Assembly: GCA_023444445.1 (NCBI GenBank)
Contig: JAEXMK010000183.1
Location: 1-13,504, forward strand
Length of the DNA stretch: 13,504 nucleotides
Direction: 5' to 3'
Source of the DNA: Pseudomonadota bacterium
Lineage (GTDB): Bacteria > Pseudomonadota > Alphaproteobacteria > Rhizobiales > Rhizobiaceae
Under the pieces are notes generated by a model, which did not search any database, was not told the DNA's origin, and saw only the letters and a program-made list of their open reading frames with translations. This document shows, piece by piece, positions 7,014-13,504 of this stretch. A program made the translations under genes and the position numbers. The stretch's first letter is position 1. Every line of letters begins with the position of its first letter.

Positions 7014-8471
7014 TTGAACAGCGACCTCCTGCGCTCAGTCATCTATGTCGCGTCCATTTTTGGGCTCTATCTTGCGACGGCCATGTTCCTGCCCGCGCTG
7101 ACCGATCTTTATTACGGCAATGACGACTGGATGGTATTTGCGCTTTCGGGTTTCATGTGCGGCGGCTTTGCTCTTGCCTGTGCACTTGCGACACGTGGGC
7201 CGATCACCTCATTCAACAAGCGGTTCGGCTTCCTGCTCGTCAACCTGCTCTGGCTGGTGTTTTCCATTGTCGGCGCGATGCCACTTTACCTTTCACAGCT
7301 CGATCTGTCGCCTGGCCAGGCGTTGTTTGAATCCGTCTCCGCCATCACCACGACGGGATCAACCGCCATATCCGGCCTCGACAACGCGCCGCAGGGCATT
7401 CTTCTGTGGCGATCCCTGCTCTGCTGGCTCGGCGGCATCGGTATCGTCGCGCTCGGCCTCTTCATCTTGCCGTTGCTCAGGGTCGGCGGCATGACCTTCT
7501 TTCGTATGGAGTCGTCGGACACCGGCAACGACCGGCCCTTCGCGCGGCTGGCAAGCTTCACCAGAGCTTTCGTCGGCATCTACATCATCATGACACTCGC
7601 CTGCACCATCGCCTATGATTTTGCAGGCATGTCGCATTTCGATGCGCTGAATCACGCCATGTCGACGGTCGCTACTGGTGGCTTTTCCACGCACGACGCC
7701 TCATTCGCGTATTTCAACAATACGGCTCTGCTATGGATCGCCACCATCTTCCTAATCTTCGGCAGCTTGCCCTTTTCGGTGATGATCCTGCTCGCCGTGC
7801 GCCGGCGGCTGGAGACGATACGTGACCCGCAGATCGCCGTGTTTCTTGGCTATCTCTGCGCCATCTCGATTGCCGTTGGCGTTTACCATCATTTAAGGAA
7901 CGGCGTACCGCTGGACGATGCGCTCAGCCATTCCTTCTTCAACATGACCTCGATCCTTTCGACCGGCGGCTTTGCCAGCGACGACTACACGCTCTGGGGT
8001 CCATTCGTCATCGTCGTCGCCTTTTTCGCGACCTTCATGGGCGGCTGCTCCGGCTCGACCGCGGGTGGTATAAAGGCCTATCGATTTCTCATCATGTTCA
8101 ATGTGGTGCGCGCTGGGTTGAAGAAGCTGATCTATCCAAATGCCGTCTATTCCGTGCGCTACGGCCAGCAGGTGGTCGATCCCGATACGATCCGGACGAT
8201 ATTCCTGTTTGTCAGCTGCTTCATCGCACTGTGGATTGCCGGCAGCCTTGCCATGAGCCTGATGGGCTATGACTTTCTCACAGCCACCTCGGCTGTGGCG
8301 ACTTCGCTTGCCAATGTCGGCCCCGGCATTGGCCCTATCATCGGCCCGGCTGGCAATTTCTCGACCATCAGCGAACCGGCGCTCTATCTTCTGTCGGTCC
8401 TGATGCTGCTCGGACGTCTCGAAATCCTGACGGTTCTGGTGCTGCTGATGCCGATTTTCTGGCGCAGTTGA
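7014..8471 (+). CDS. trkH: TrkH-family potassium transporter
   Basis: The 485-aa integral membrane protein has the four-fold pore-loop layout of the TrkH/TrkG/KtrB superfamily. Filter-like turns are visible at TTTGST (112-117), TVATGGF (218-224), SILSTGGF (313-320) and SLANVGPG (431-438), each with the conserved selectivity glycine. Hydrophobic helices flank each loop. The protein moves K+ across the inner membrane, usually gated by a cytosolic TrkA/KtrA nucleotide-binding subunit; no such gene is in the window. The start is a TTG at 7014. No in-frame ATG precedes it, and the next one (codon 24) would cut into the first membrane helix, so TTG is accepted. No strong ribosome-binding site is seen. 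Confidence 0.92.
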   Translation: MNSDLLRSVIYVASIFGLYLATAMFLPALTDLYYGNDDWMVFALSGFMCGGFALACALATRGPITSFNKRFGFLLVNLLWLVFSIVGAMPLYLSQLDLSPGQALFESVSAITTTGSTAISGLDNAPQGILLWRSLLCWLGGIGIVALGLFILPLLRVGGMTFFRMESSDTGNDRPFARLASFTRAFVGIYIIMTLACTIAYDFAGMSHFDALNHAMSTVATGGFSTHDASFAYFNNTALLWIATIFLIFGSLPFSVMILLAVRRRLETIRDPQIAVFLGYLCAISIAVGVYHHLRNGVPLDDALSHSFFNMTSILSTGGFASDDYTLWGPFVIVVAFFATFMGGCSGSTAGGIKAYRFLIMFNVVRAGLKKLIYPNAVYSVRYGQQVVDPDTIRTIFLFVSCFIALWIAGSLAMSLMGYDFLTATSAVATSLANVGPGIGPIIGPAGNFSTISEPALYLLSVLMLLGRLEILTVLVLLMPIFWRS

Positions 8472-8510
8472 TCCGGCGATGCAGATGTTGCGCATGCGCG
8501 AATAAAGCGC

Positions 8511-8541
8511 TTGACCTTCCCACGTTGGAATAGTCCAGGCT
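8511..8541 (+). promoter_or_regulatory. CueR/HmrR-type copper-responsive promoter of copZ
   Basis: A -35 TTGACC (8511-8516) and a weak -10 CAGGCT (8536-8541) are separated by 19 bp, the overlong spacer typical of MerR-family metal promoters. The spacer holds an imperfect dyad (GACCTTCCC and its partner GGAATAGTC), like the CueR site at E. coli copA. Copper (or silver/gold) induction through a CueR/HmrR protein encoded elsewhere is inferred. Confidence 0.8.
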
Positions 8542-8578
8542 CCGTCCTGTTAGAATTCCAAACTATGGAGAACCGCCT

Positions 8579-8833
8579 ATGTGCACCGCTCACCAGCATC
8601 ATGCCGAAACCACCGCCGCACCTGATAATGCAGGCCTTTCTTTCCACGTTGAAGACATGACCTGCGGTCACTGCGCCGGCGTCATCAAGGGCGCGATCGA
8701 AAAGACCGTTCCCGGTGCTGCGGTGCATGCTGACCCTGCCAGCCGCACGGTCGTGGTCGGCGGCGCCTCCGACGCGGCACACATCGCTGAAATCATCACC
8801 GCCGCAGGCTACACGCCGGAAGCGCGCGCCTGA
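8579..8833 (+). CDS. copZ: CopZ-like copper chaperone (HMA domain)
   Basis: The 84-aa protein has one heavy-metal-associated domain (about residues 20-82) with the metal-binding motif MTCGHC (C29 and C32). Such proteins bind Cu(I) in the cytosol and pass it to a CopA-type ATPase or to the CueR regulator. An N-terminal extension MCTAHQHH carries one Cys and three His, which could give a second metal site. GGAG at 8567-8570 is 8 nt before the ATG. The gene sits behind a CueR/HmrR-type promoter, alone rather than in an operon with its ATPase; the only copA trace nearby is the truncated ORF on the opposite strand. Confidence 0.9.
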   Translation: MCTAHQHHAETTAAPDNAGLSFHVEDMTCGHCAGVIKGAIEKTVPGAAVHADPASRTVVVGGASDAAHIAEIITAAGYTPEARA

Positions 8834-8857
8834 TTTGAAAAGACACTGGCGGCGCTG

Positions 8858-9754
8858 TCATCCTGCCGCCGCCGGATCACCTCGCCTGCCCACTTCACGC
8901 TGAACCTGCGTGACAGCCATTGGACGACACCGAGCTTCGTCCTTCAGCCCTCCTGAACAAACATCTTTCCCGAAGCACTGGACGGAAGATTCACGCCGCC
9001 CGCCATCATGTTCGGCCTGGCCCCGGAATGTTCGGCGTAGCTCGTCGCTCCCAATTATATCATGCCCATTGTCGAGACCGCCTGTGCAGGTGTAATCGGC
9101 ATTGAGGAAGCCGATAGGTTCTGCAACATCGGTGGCGTAACCGCGCGACAGAAGAACCATGTCGAAGTTGCCGGACAGGAGATCGGGCTCGATCGCGGTG
9201 TAATCGGTAACGCGAACATCGACCTTGATGCCGATTTCCTGCAATTGGGCCTGGATAACGGCGGCAACATCCTTGAGTTCGGTTCGTTCCGTGTAGGCGA
9301 GAAGCGTCACCTTCAGGCTGCCGGGCGCAACTCCGGCCTCTTTGAGCAGAGCCTTTGCCTTCTCCAGGTCATAAGCGGGTGTGACGTCTTTCGGCGCCCA
9401 CGGCTCACCCGGTGCGAAAGGCATCGTTGCGGGCTTTACCACGCCTTCGTAGATGCTGTCGGCAATACCGGCGGTATCGATGGCGGCCCGGATCGCCTGC
9501 CGAACCTTGATATCCTTGAAAGGCGCCTTTGAATTATTGAGCAGCATTTCGGTAATCCGGGGCACCGTAATCGGCGCAACCTTGACGCCCTTGGCGGCTT
9601 CAACGGTCTTTACCGTCCAGGGTGGGATCATGCGCGAGGCCTTCAAAACGCCCGGCACCTTGGCGATCGCCTTTTCCACGCGGCCGACACAGGAGGCACA
9701 CGTCATGCCATCGATCGCAATCTGATGACTCGCCCGGATCTCCATCTGTGACAT
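8858..9754 (-). pseudogene. Chimeric remnant: copA 5' end fused to a family-5 solute-binding protein fragment
   Basis: The ORF is open for 298 codons but is built from unrelated pieces. Residues 1 to about 40 are the start of a CopA-type Cu(I) P-type ATPase: one HMA motif GMTCASC (16-22) followed by VEKAIAKVPGV. From about residue 41 the sequence is the middle of an SBP_bac_5 (peptide/nickel-type) solute-binding protein, with NNSKAPFKDIKVRQAIRAAID, YDLEKAKALLKEAGV and LQEIGIKVDV. It lacks that protein's signal peptide, N-terminal lobe and C-terminus. After about residue 225 (plus-strand position about 9080) homology ends and composition becomes arbitrary. It starts at ATG 9754 behind AGAGGGG and a copper-type promoter, so it may still be transcribed. 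No ATPase membrane or catalytic motifs (CPC, DKTGT) remain. A functional fusion is conceivable but unlikely. Confidence 0.8.
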
Positions 9755-9785
9755 GCGTATGACCCCTCTTTTCTTGTGTTAAAAA

Positions 9786-9816
9786 AAGATAGGGCTTCCC
9801 ATCGTGGCAAGGTCAA
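9786..9816 (-). promoter_or_regulatory. CueR/HmrR-type promoter of the former copA gene
   Basis: On the minus strand a -35 TTGACC (9811-9816) and a -10 TATCTT (9786-9791) are separated by 19 bp containing a TTGCC...GGGAA partial dyad. This is the MerR-family copper-promoter geometry and matches the copZ promoter at 8511-8541. It lies about 31 nt upstream of the ATG at 9754. Confidence 0.78.
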
Positions 9817-9983
9817 TAGGTTCTTTTGGGTGATTTTCGAAGAAATATGCCGTTTGCTTGAGCAGGATTATTTTTTGGGTGCACCACTAGGAACAGAAGC
9901 AACCGAAGCCTGAAATCAACGCGAATTGGCAATCTGTCCTTGCCCAACATGCGCTACAGGGGCGCACTTTCTCTGGGTGAAGG

Positions 9984-10069
9984 TGGTGCGGACGGCGGGA
10001 CTTGAACCCGCAAGACCAATGGTCGGCAGATTTTAAGTCTGCTGCGTCTACCGATTTCGCCACGTCCGC
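9984..10069 (-). tRNA. tRNA-Leu (anticodon UAA)
   Basis: The minus strand folds as a class II tRNA. Acceptor arms GCGGACG (10063-10069) and CGTCCGC (9988-9994) pair fully, with discriminator A and an encoded CCA (9984-9986). The anticodon arm GCAGA-CTTAAAA-TCTGC gives anticodon TAA, which reads UUA. A long variable arm and the T arm GCGGG-TTCAAGT-CCCGC are present. No protein gene overlaps it; the short ORF through it is spurious. Confidence 0.97.
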
Positions 10070-10199
10070 ATTACCGCGCCTTACCTTGCAGGCAAGCGCT
10101 GTAAAAATCCGTCGTCTCCATTGCAACCGGGCCAGCGGCCGATCCCAAACGCGACGGAGCCTCATCTACACAGGCCGGGCGGTTTCGGTCAACGGGGCC

Positions 10200-10928
10200 T
10201 TAGCCACACCAGGACTGATTTTTTGCAGAGATCGGATGTGCCAGCCCCTCGCGCACGAGCTGATCGGCGAAAGAAACGCCCGAACGTGAAAGCCGTTTGC
10301 GTTCCGTGGCTTGCCCGCCGGCTTCGCCGGAAGACGCCACGTCGAAGGTGCCGGCATTCAGCATGTCGCGAAGCCTGACCTTTGCAATGAAACCACGCTG
10401 GCGCTCTTCCATACAGCGCGCCCGTTCGATCTGTGGAACGTCGATGCCGGCGATCTGCATCTTCACACCCTTCATCCAGAACGTGTTGCCATCAGCCACG
10501 CAATTATTGAGGCCGGAGCGGCCGCAGAAGGCGAAGGCGCCGCTTTTTTCGCCGAGCGAGATTTTTTCGACCGAGGGGCGCGTTTCCGGCAGGATAGCGG
10601 CAACCTGGCTTGGTTGTGCGACGGAGGGCATGGCAATCGGACGCGGCGGCACCGGGCCGTTGCCGGGCAGAACGGGGGATGCAGGACGAATGGATGCCAC
10701 TTTCTCTGCCGTGACTGCATCACGCTTGGTGGCCGTCGCGACTTTCGGGGAATTTGCGGCTGACGATGTCGCCTTCGCAACATGCCGCTGCGGAAGAAGA
10801 CTGTCGCGATGTTCGTAAGCCTGAATGCCGCCGGCAACGACGCCCAGCATCAGCACCCAGGGCCAAACGCTGCCGCCGCTCGATTTCTTCGCCGTGCGGC
10901 GTCGCGCTGTCGATTTTCGGTTGCTCAC
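10200..10928 (-). CDS. Membrane-anchored nuclease-like (SNase-fold) protein, probably inactive
   Basis: This 242-aa protein has a basic N-terminus (RKSTARRRTAKK), one membrane helix (about 22-36), a Pro/Ala-rich linker to about 130, and a C-terminal domain related to staphylococcal nuclease/thermonuclease (about 132-235, with CVADGNTFWMKG, QIAGIDVPQ and LVREGLAHP). In active members these segments read DGDT, RIAxID and PE. Here Asp21 is replaced by Asn (N148), Arg35 by Gln (Q158) and Glu43 by Gln (Q166), so catalysis is unlikely. The start is GTG at 10928, preceded by AAAGGAG with good spacing. Four Cys in the C-terminal part (135, 143, 172, 241) may form disulfides if the domain is periplasmic. 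The role is unknown. Confidence 0.8.
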   Translation of the reverse strand: MSNRKSTARRRTAKKSSGGSVWPWVLMLGVVAGGIQAYEHRDSLLPQRHVAKATSSAANSPKVATATKRDAVTAEKVASIRPASPVLPGNGPVPPRPIAMPSVAQPSQVAAILPETRPSVEKISLGEKSGAFAFCGRSGLNNCVADGNTFWMKGVKMQIAGIDVPQIERARCMEERQRGFIAKVRLRDMLNAGTFDVASSGEAGGQATERKRLSRSGVSFADQLVREGLAHPISAKNQSWCG

Positions 10929-10993
10929 GATCGGGCTCCTTTCAACGGAGCCGCATTATCGGCCAAAGGAGTTTCCGAAAGGTTGGCATTACC

Positions 10994-11030
10994 GAGCGTT
11001 TTCGTTTTTCAGAGAAACGGTAAAACGCTC
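10994..11030. repeat. Long hairpin between merR and the nuclease-like gene
   Basis: GAGCGTTTT (10994-11002) pairs perfectly with AAAACGCTC (11022-11030). Inside, CGTTT (11003-11007) pairs with AAACG (11015-11019), leaving a 7-nt loop and a 2-nt bulge. It lies 60 nt after the merR stop. The stem is rich in A/T pairs with no U-tract beyond it, so it may be a merR 3' end, a weak terminator or a dispersed repeat. Confidence 0.6.
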
Positions 11031-11077
11031 TAACGCCTTGTTTTCTCGAATTTCCGATGGGAAATGCTTAAAACAGC

Positions 11078-11086
11078 TGTGGATAA
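11078..11086 (-). other. Perfect DnaA-box sequence
   Basis: TTATCCACA, the consensus DnaA box, reads on the minus strand 4 nt after the merR stop. It is a single copy without clustered boxes or a DNA-unwinding element, so it is not an origin. It may be a chance match or an isolated DnaA site. Confidence 0.35.
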
Positions 11087-11090
11087 ATCC

Positions 11091-11624
11091 TCAGCGAACC
11101 TGATCCAGCAGGCGCTTGCATTCGAGCAGGTCGAACAGGGCTTCCTGCAACAGCGCCTGATCGTCCTTGCCGATGCTCGACTTGCCGACCGATATTTCGG
11201 CATCGCTGTTGCCGCCGCCGAAGCCAAAGAAACGGCCGCTCGGCTTGGCCTTTGGACGGCCAACGACCTCGTCCCCATCCATATCGACGACGCGCGGTTC
11301 GGCGACTTCCTTTTCACCGCTCGCCGCCATGATGGCTTCCATGGTCGCGAGATCACCGGAGGCAATGGCCGCCACGAAACGGTTGCCATTCGCCTTCAGA
11401 AGCTTCTGCACACCCTTGATGGTGTAACCATGGTCATAAAGCAGGTGACGGATACCCTTCAGAAGATCGATATCGTCAGGGCGGTAATAACGGCGGCCCC
11501 CGCCCCGTTTCATCGGCTTGATCTGCGGAAAGCGTGTTTCCCAGAAACGCAGCACATGCTGCGGCAGGTTCAACTCATCCGCCACTTCACTGATCGTCCG
11601 AAACGCGTCGGGGCTTTTGTCCAA
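11091..11624 (-). CDS. MerR-family transcriptional regulator
   Basis: The 177-aa protein has an N-terminal MerR winged helix-turn-helix (about 8-78: [54 protein letters not shown]), then a variable Asp/Gly-rich linker and a short helical C-terminus. It lacks the cysteine pair of metal sensors such as CueR, so it is not the regulator of the copper promoters in this window. The start is taken as TTG at 11624, preceded by GGGAG with 7-nt spacing, which gives the N-terminus [12 protein letters not shown]. An upstream in-frame TTG at 11702 would add 26 residues. It follows ihfA in the conserved fabH-ihfA-merR order of rhizobia. Its target is unknown. Confidence 0.87.
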   Translation of the reverse strand: MDKSPDAFRTISEVADELNLPQHVLRFWETRFPQIKPMKRGGGRRYYRPDDIDLLKGIRHLLYDHGYTIKGVQKLLKANGNRFVAAIASGDLATMEAIMAASGEKEVAEPRVVDMDGDEVVGRPKAKPSGRFFGFGGGNSDAEISVGKSSIGKDDQALLQEALFDLLECKRLLDQVR

Positions 11625-11771
11625 ATTTCCACTCCCATCCGAACCGAGGCGCCATGCATTCGGCCGGACACTGAACGATAACGCTTTCCCCTCACCGGTC
11701 AAAGGCCACGCGTAAGTCCGTCAGACCCACGCACCGGCGCCATTGCGGCGAGGTACAAATCACTAAAATTG

Positions 11772-11817
11772 ATTATGATGTGAGTCGACCAGATTTCAAC
11801 GGCTTGCACGTTGAAAT
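11772..11817 (-). promoter_or_regulatory. Probable merR promoter with overlapping dyad operator
   Basis: A 9-bp inverted repeat, ATTTCAACG (11793-11801) and CGTTGAAAT (11809-11817), has a 7-nt spacer. On the minus strand its second arm contains a -35-like TTGAAA (11794-11799), followed after 16 bp by CATAAT (11772-11777). This gives a plausible sigma-70 promoter about 150 nt upstream of the merR start, with an operator centred just before the -35. The rest of 11625-11898 shows no gene. Confidence 0.5.
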
Positions 11818-11898
11818 TCAAGTGTGTTCACAAGAAGAATGGTAAAACTGGATTCTGCGGCCGCGAAAACGATGCGCCGAAACTGCGTGAAGTGAGGC

Positions 11899-12237
11899 TT
11901 ATGCCCCTGCCTTCTGGCCCTTCTGCTTGGCCTTGCGGGCCGTATGGGCCTTGAGAATACGCTGCTTCAGCACATTCGAAGCCTTGAAAGTCATGACACG
12001 GCGCGGCGAAATCGGAACTTCTTCGCCGGTTTTCGGGTTGCGGCCGATGCGCTCGTTCTTTTCCCGGATCTGGAAAGTCGCAAAGGACGAAAGCTTGACG
12101 ACCTCGCCGCGCGTGATCGCGTTGCAAATCTCGTCGATGATCGTCTCGACCAGTTCGGCGGATTCGGTGCGGGACAGCCCGACTTTACGAAACACAGATT
12201 CTGCAAGATCTGCGCGTGTCACTGTCTTCCCGGCCAT
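11899..12237 (-). CDS. ihfA: Integration host factor alpha subunit
   Basis: The 112-aa protein is a HU/IHF-family DNA-bending protein. The N-terminal dimerisation helices ([20 protein letters not shown]) and the beta-arm region ([23 protein letters not shown], about 65-87) carry the intercalating proline position of the arm (the P in GRNPKTG). The alpha type is indicated by the TRADL start, [13 protein letters not shown] and a basic C-terminal tail ([11 protein letters not shown]). IhfA pairs with IhfB to bend DNA for transcription, recombination and replication. The ATG at 12237 follows GGGGA; an in-frame upstream ATG at 12279 would add 14 poorly matching residues. It lies between fabH and merR and has its own promoter. 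Confidence 0.95.
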   Translation of the reverse strand: MAGKTVTRADLAESVFRKVGLSRTESAELVETIIDEICNAITRGEVVKLSSFATFQIREKNERIGRNPKTGEEVPISPRRVMTFKASNVLKQRILKAHTARKAKQKGQKAGA

Positions 12238-12281
12238 TTTTCCCCACAAACCGTGTCTGAATTTTTCTCTAGGAGCCATCG

Positions 12282-12310
12282 AGATTATTTCCCTTGTGGC
12301 GACCGGTCAA
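12282..12310 (-). promoter_or_regulatory. Sigma-70 promoter of ihfA
   Basis: On the minus strand TTGACC (12305-12310) and TAATCT (12282-12287) are separated by exactly 17 bp, a near-consensus housekeeping promoter, 45 nt upstream of the ihfA start. It implies that ihfA can be transcribed independently of fabH. Confidence 0.7.
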
Positions 12311-12422
12311 GGGATTGTTCCAGATTCATTTGAGACTTTCAGCAATCGGTGCAAGGGCTTAGCGGAGCCGATACGGTTTTGCCACAGGCTGGTGCCGCTC
12401 AGGCACATCTGACCGGGGGCGT

Positions 12423-12453
12423 GGGCGCAAAAAACACAACCGATTTCGCGCCC
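12423..12453. terminator. Hairpin downstream of fabH, possible terminator
   Basis: GGGCGC (12423-12428) pairs with GCGCCC (12448-12453), extended by one G-T wobble and three A-T pairs to about 10 bp with an 11-nt loop. On the minus strand it starts 27 nt after the fabH stop. The T-run lies inside the 3' arm rather than after it, so it is not a canonical intrinsic terminator. Confidence 0.45.
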
Positions 12454-12479
12454 GCACCGTCAAACACGGGAAGGCACCG

Positions 12480-13451
12480 TTACCAGCGCAGCAGTACCGC
12501 ACCCCAGGTGAAACCGCCGCCCATGGCCTCCAGCATGACCAGATCGCCCTTCTTGATGCGACCGTCGCTTGCAGCGACAGCCAGCGCCAGCGGAATGGAA
12601 GCGGCCGAGGTATTGCCGTGCTTGTCGACGGTGATGACGACCTTTTCCGGATCGATGTTGAGCTTCTTTGCCGATCCGTCGATGATACGCTTGTTGGCCT
12701 GATGGGGAACGAGCCAGTCGAGATCGTCAGACGTCGTGCCGGTTGCCTCGAAGGCCTGCTCGATCACGTCGGTGATCATGCCGACGGCATGCTTGAACAC
12801 TTCCCGGCCTTCCATGCGCAGATGGCCGACGGTGCCTGTCGTGGACGGTCCGCCATCGACATAGAGCTTTTCCTTATGCGAGCCATCGGAACGCAGCTGT
12901 GCGGTCAGGATGCCGCGATCGGCAGAGGTGCCCTCGCCTTCGCCGGCCTCCAGAACCAGCGCGCCGGCGCCGTCGCCGAAGAGAACGCAGGTGGTGCGGT
13001 CCTTCCAGTCGAGGATGCGCGAGAAGGTCTCGGAACCGATCACCAGAACGCGCTTGGCCATGCCGCCGCGAATATAGAGATCGGCGGTCGATACGGCGTA
13101 AACGAAGCCGGAGCAGACGGCCTGCATGTCGAAGGCGAAACCGTGGGTCATGCCAAGACGGTTCTGTATATTCACCGCGGTTGCCGGAAAGGTATTATCC
13201 GGGGTCGAGGTGGCAAGAATGATGAGGTCGATATCGTCGGGCGTCAGGCCGGCATTGTCGAGGGCTGCGCGGGCGGCAGCTTCGCCGAGCGATGCGGTGG
13301 TTTCACCTTCGCCGGCGATATAGCGCTGCCGGATGCCCGTGCGCTGCACGATCCATTCGTCTGACGTCTCGACGACGCCTTCGATTTCGCTGTTGGTCAT
13401 GACACGCTTCGGAAGCGCTGCCCCGAAACCACGGACTATAGAGCGGATCAT
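12480..13451 (-). CDS. fabH: 3-oxoacyl-ACP synthase III (KAS III)
   Basis: The 323-aa thiolase-fold enzyme condenses acetyl-CoA with malonyl-ACP to start type II fatty-acid synthesis. The full catalytic triad is visible: C113 in AVCSGF, H250 in PHQANKRI and N280 in HGNTSAAS. The family segments [15 protein letters not shown] (29-43) and [13 protein letters not shown] at the C-terminus are present. The ATG at 13451 lies 4 nt after the stop of the preceding gene, with GGAATAAGGGA as ribosome-binding region, so the two are tightly coupled, as in the plsX-fabH operon. Confidence 0.97.
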   Translation of the reverse strand: MIRSIVRGFGAALPKRVMTNSEIEGVVETSDEWIVQRTGIRQRYIAGEGETTASLGEAAARAALDNAGLTPDDIDLIILATSTPDNTFPATAVNIQNRLGMTHGFAFDMQAVCSGFVYAVSTADLYIRGGMAKRVLVIGSETFSRILDWKDRTTCVLFGDGAGALVLEAGEGEGTSADRGILTAQLRSDGSHKEKLYVDGGPSTTGTVGHLRMEGREVFKHAVGMITDVIEQAFEATGTTSDDLDWLVPHQANKRIIDGSAKKLNIDPEKVVITVDKHGNTSAASIPLALAVAASDGRIKKGDLVMLEAMGGGFTWGAVLLRW

Positions 13452-13455
13452 TCCC

Positions 13456-13504
13456 TTATTCCTCGTCAGCCACGAGAGCTTCGGGCGCCGGGGGCGGAAG
13501 CCGT
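13456..13504 (-). CDS. plsX: 3' end of the upstream gene, presumably plsX (partial)
   Basis: The last 15 codons before a TAA at 13456-13458 are open in one frame (ending PEALVADEE) and end 4 nt before fabH. The piece is too short to identify by sequence. The plsX assignment (phosphate acyltransferase, phospholipid synthesis) rests on the conserved plsX-fabH-ihfA order in rhizobia. The 5' part is outside the window. Confidence 0.6.
   Translation of the reverse strand, partial: RLPPPAPEALVADEE

Noticed and set aside
9755..9983. Possible integration site: scarred locus lies beside the 3' end of a tRNA gene
   Set aside because: No second copy of the tRNA 3' end, no integrase and no flanking repeat is visible, so tRNA-targeted integration is not supported.
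9887..10165. Minus-strand ORF of 92 codons through the tRNA
   Set aside because: It overlaps the whole tRNA-Leu; the conserved-looking stretch SVDAADLKSADHWS is simply the translated tRNA.
11091..11624. The merR gene as the missing CueR/HmrR regulator of the copper promoters
   Set aside because: The C-terminal part lacks the metal-binding cysteines of CueR/HmrR and belongs to the conserved fabH-ihfA-merR block.
11064..11681. Plus-strand ORF of 205 codons opposite merR
   Set aside because: Shadow frame over a clear MerR helix-turn-helix protein.
12618..13364. Plus-strand ORF of 248 codons opposite fabH
   Set aside because: Shadow of the well-identified fabH gene with no motif of its own.
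1..13504. CRISPR array, toxin-antitoxin pair, phage or defence system
   Set aside because: No regularly spaced repeats, no small paired ORFs with known motifs and no nuclease/helicase/integrase genes are visible; the window is mostly chromosomal backbone.

Overview
The window is a chromosomal segment of an alphaproteobacterium of the Rhizobiaceae, most likely Agrobacterium. Three things point there: high GC with rhizobial codon use, RIME-type intergenic repeats, and the order plsX(end)-fabH-ihfA-merR on the minus strand, which is the conserved rhizobial arrangement. A divergent Lrp-type regulator next to a probable lysine 6-dehydrogenase also fits Agrobacterium. All assignments come from reading the sequence and from family knowledge; no database search was run.

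Layout. 1-271 holds no gene but two palindromic repeats. 272-1928 is a divergent pair: an Lrp/AsnC regulator (minus) and a lysine 6-dehydrogenase-like enzyme (plus). 1957-2074 is a RIME1-like element. 2128-3864 is a second divergent pair: a LysR regulator (minus) and an FMN-dependent NADH azoreductase, azoR (plus). 3898-6933 carries three minus-strand genes, transcribed in the order ilvA (threonine dehydratase), a small HlyU-family protein, and a membrane-anchored GGDEF diguanylate cyclase. A TrkH-family potassium transporter gene (7014-8471, TTG start) diverges from ilvA.

8511-9816 is the unusual part. A small CopZ-like copper chaperone gene on the plus strand has a CueR/HmrR-type promoter (19-bp spacer). 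Facing it from the other side is a second promoter of the same type. That promoter reads into only about the first 40 codons of a CopA-type copper ATPase, which then run in frame into an internal fragment of a family-5 ABC solute-binding protein. The rest of copA is absent, and no hmrR/cueR is present in the window. This looks like a deletion/rearrangement scar in a copper-efflux locus that left both metal-responsive promoters intact.

9984-10069 is a tRNA-Leu (anticodon UAA, minus strand, CCA encoded). 10200-10928 is a membrane-anchored protein with a staphylococcal-nuclease-like domain whose key catalytic positions are replaced. 11091-13504 is the housekeeping block plsX(end)-fabH-ihfA-merR, with a good sigma-70 promoter before ihfA and a dyad that overlaps the -35 of a likely merR promoter.

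Most of the window is ordinary chromosomal backbone. No CRISPR array, phage or intact transposase gene is visible. The items most worth a second look are the copper-promoter/chimeric-ORF scar, the nested palindrome at 101-209 with compensatory changes, and the apparently dead nuclease-like protein.
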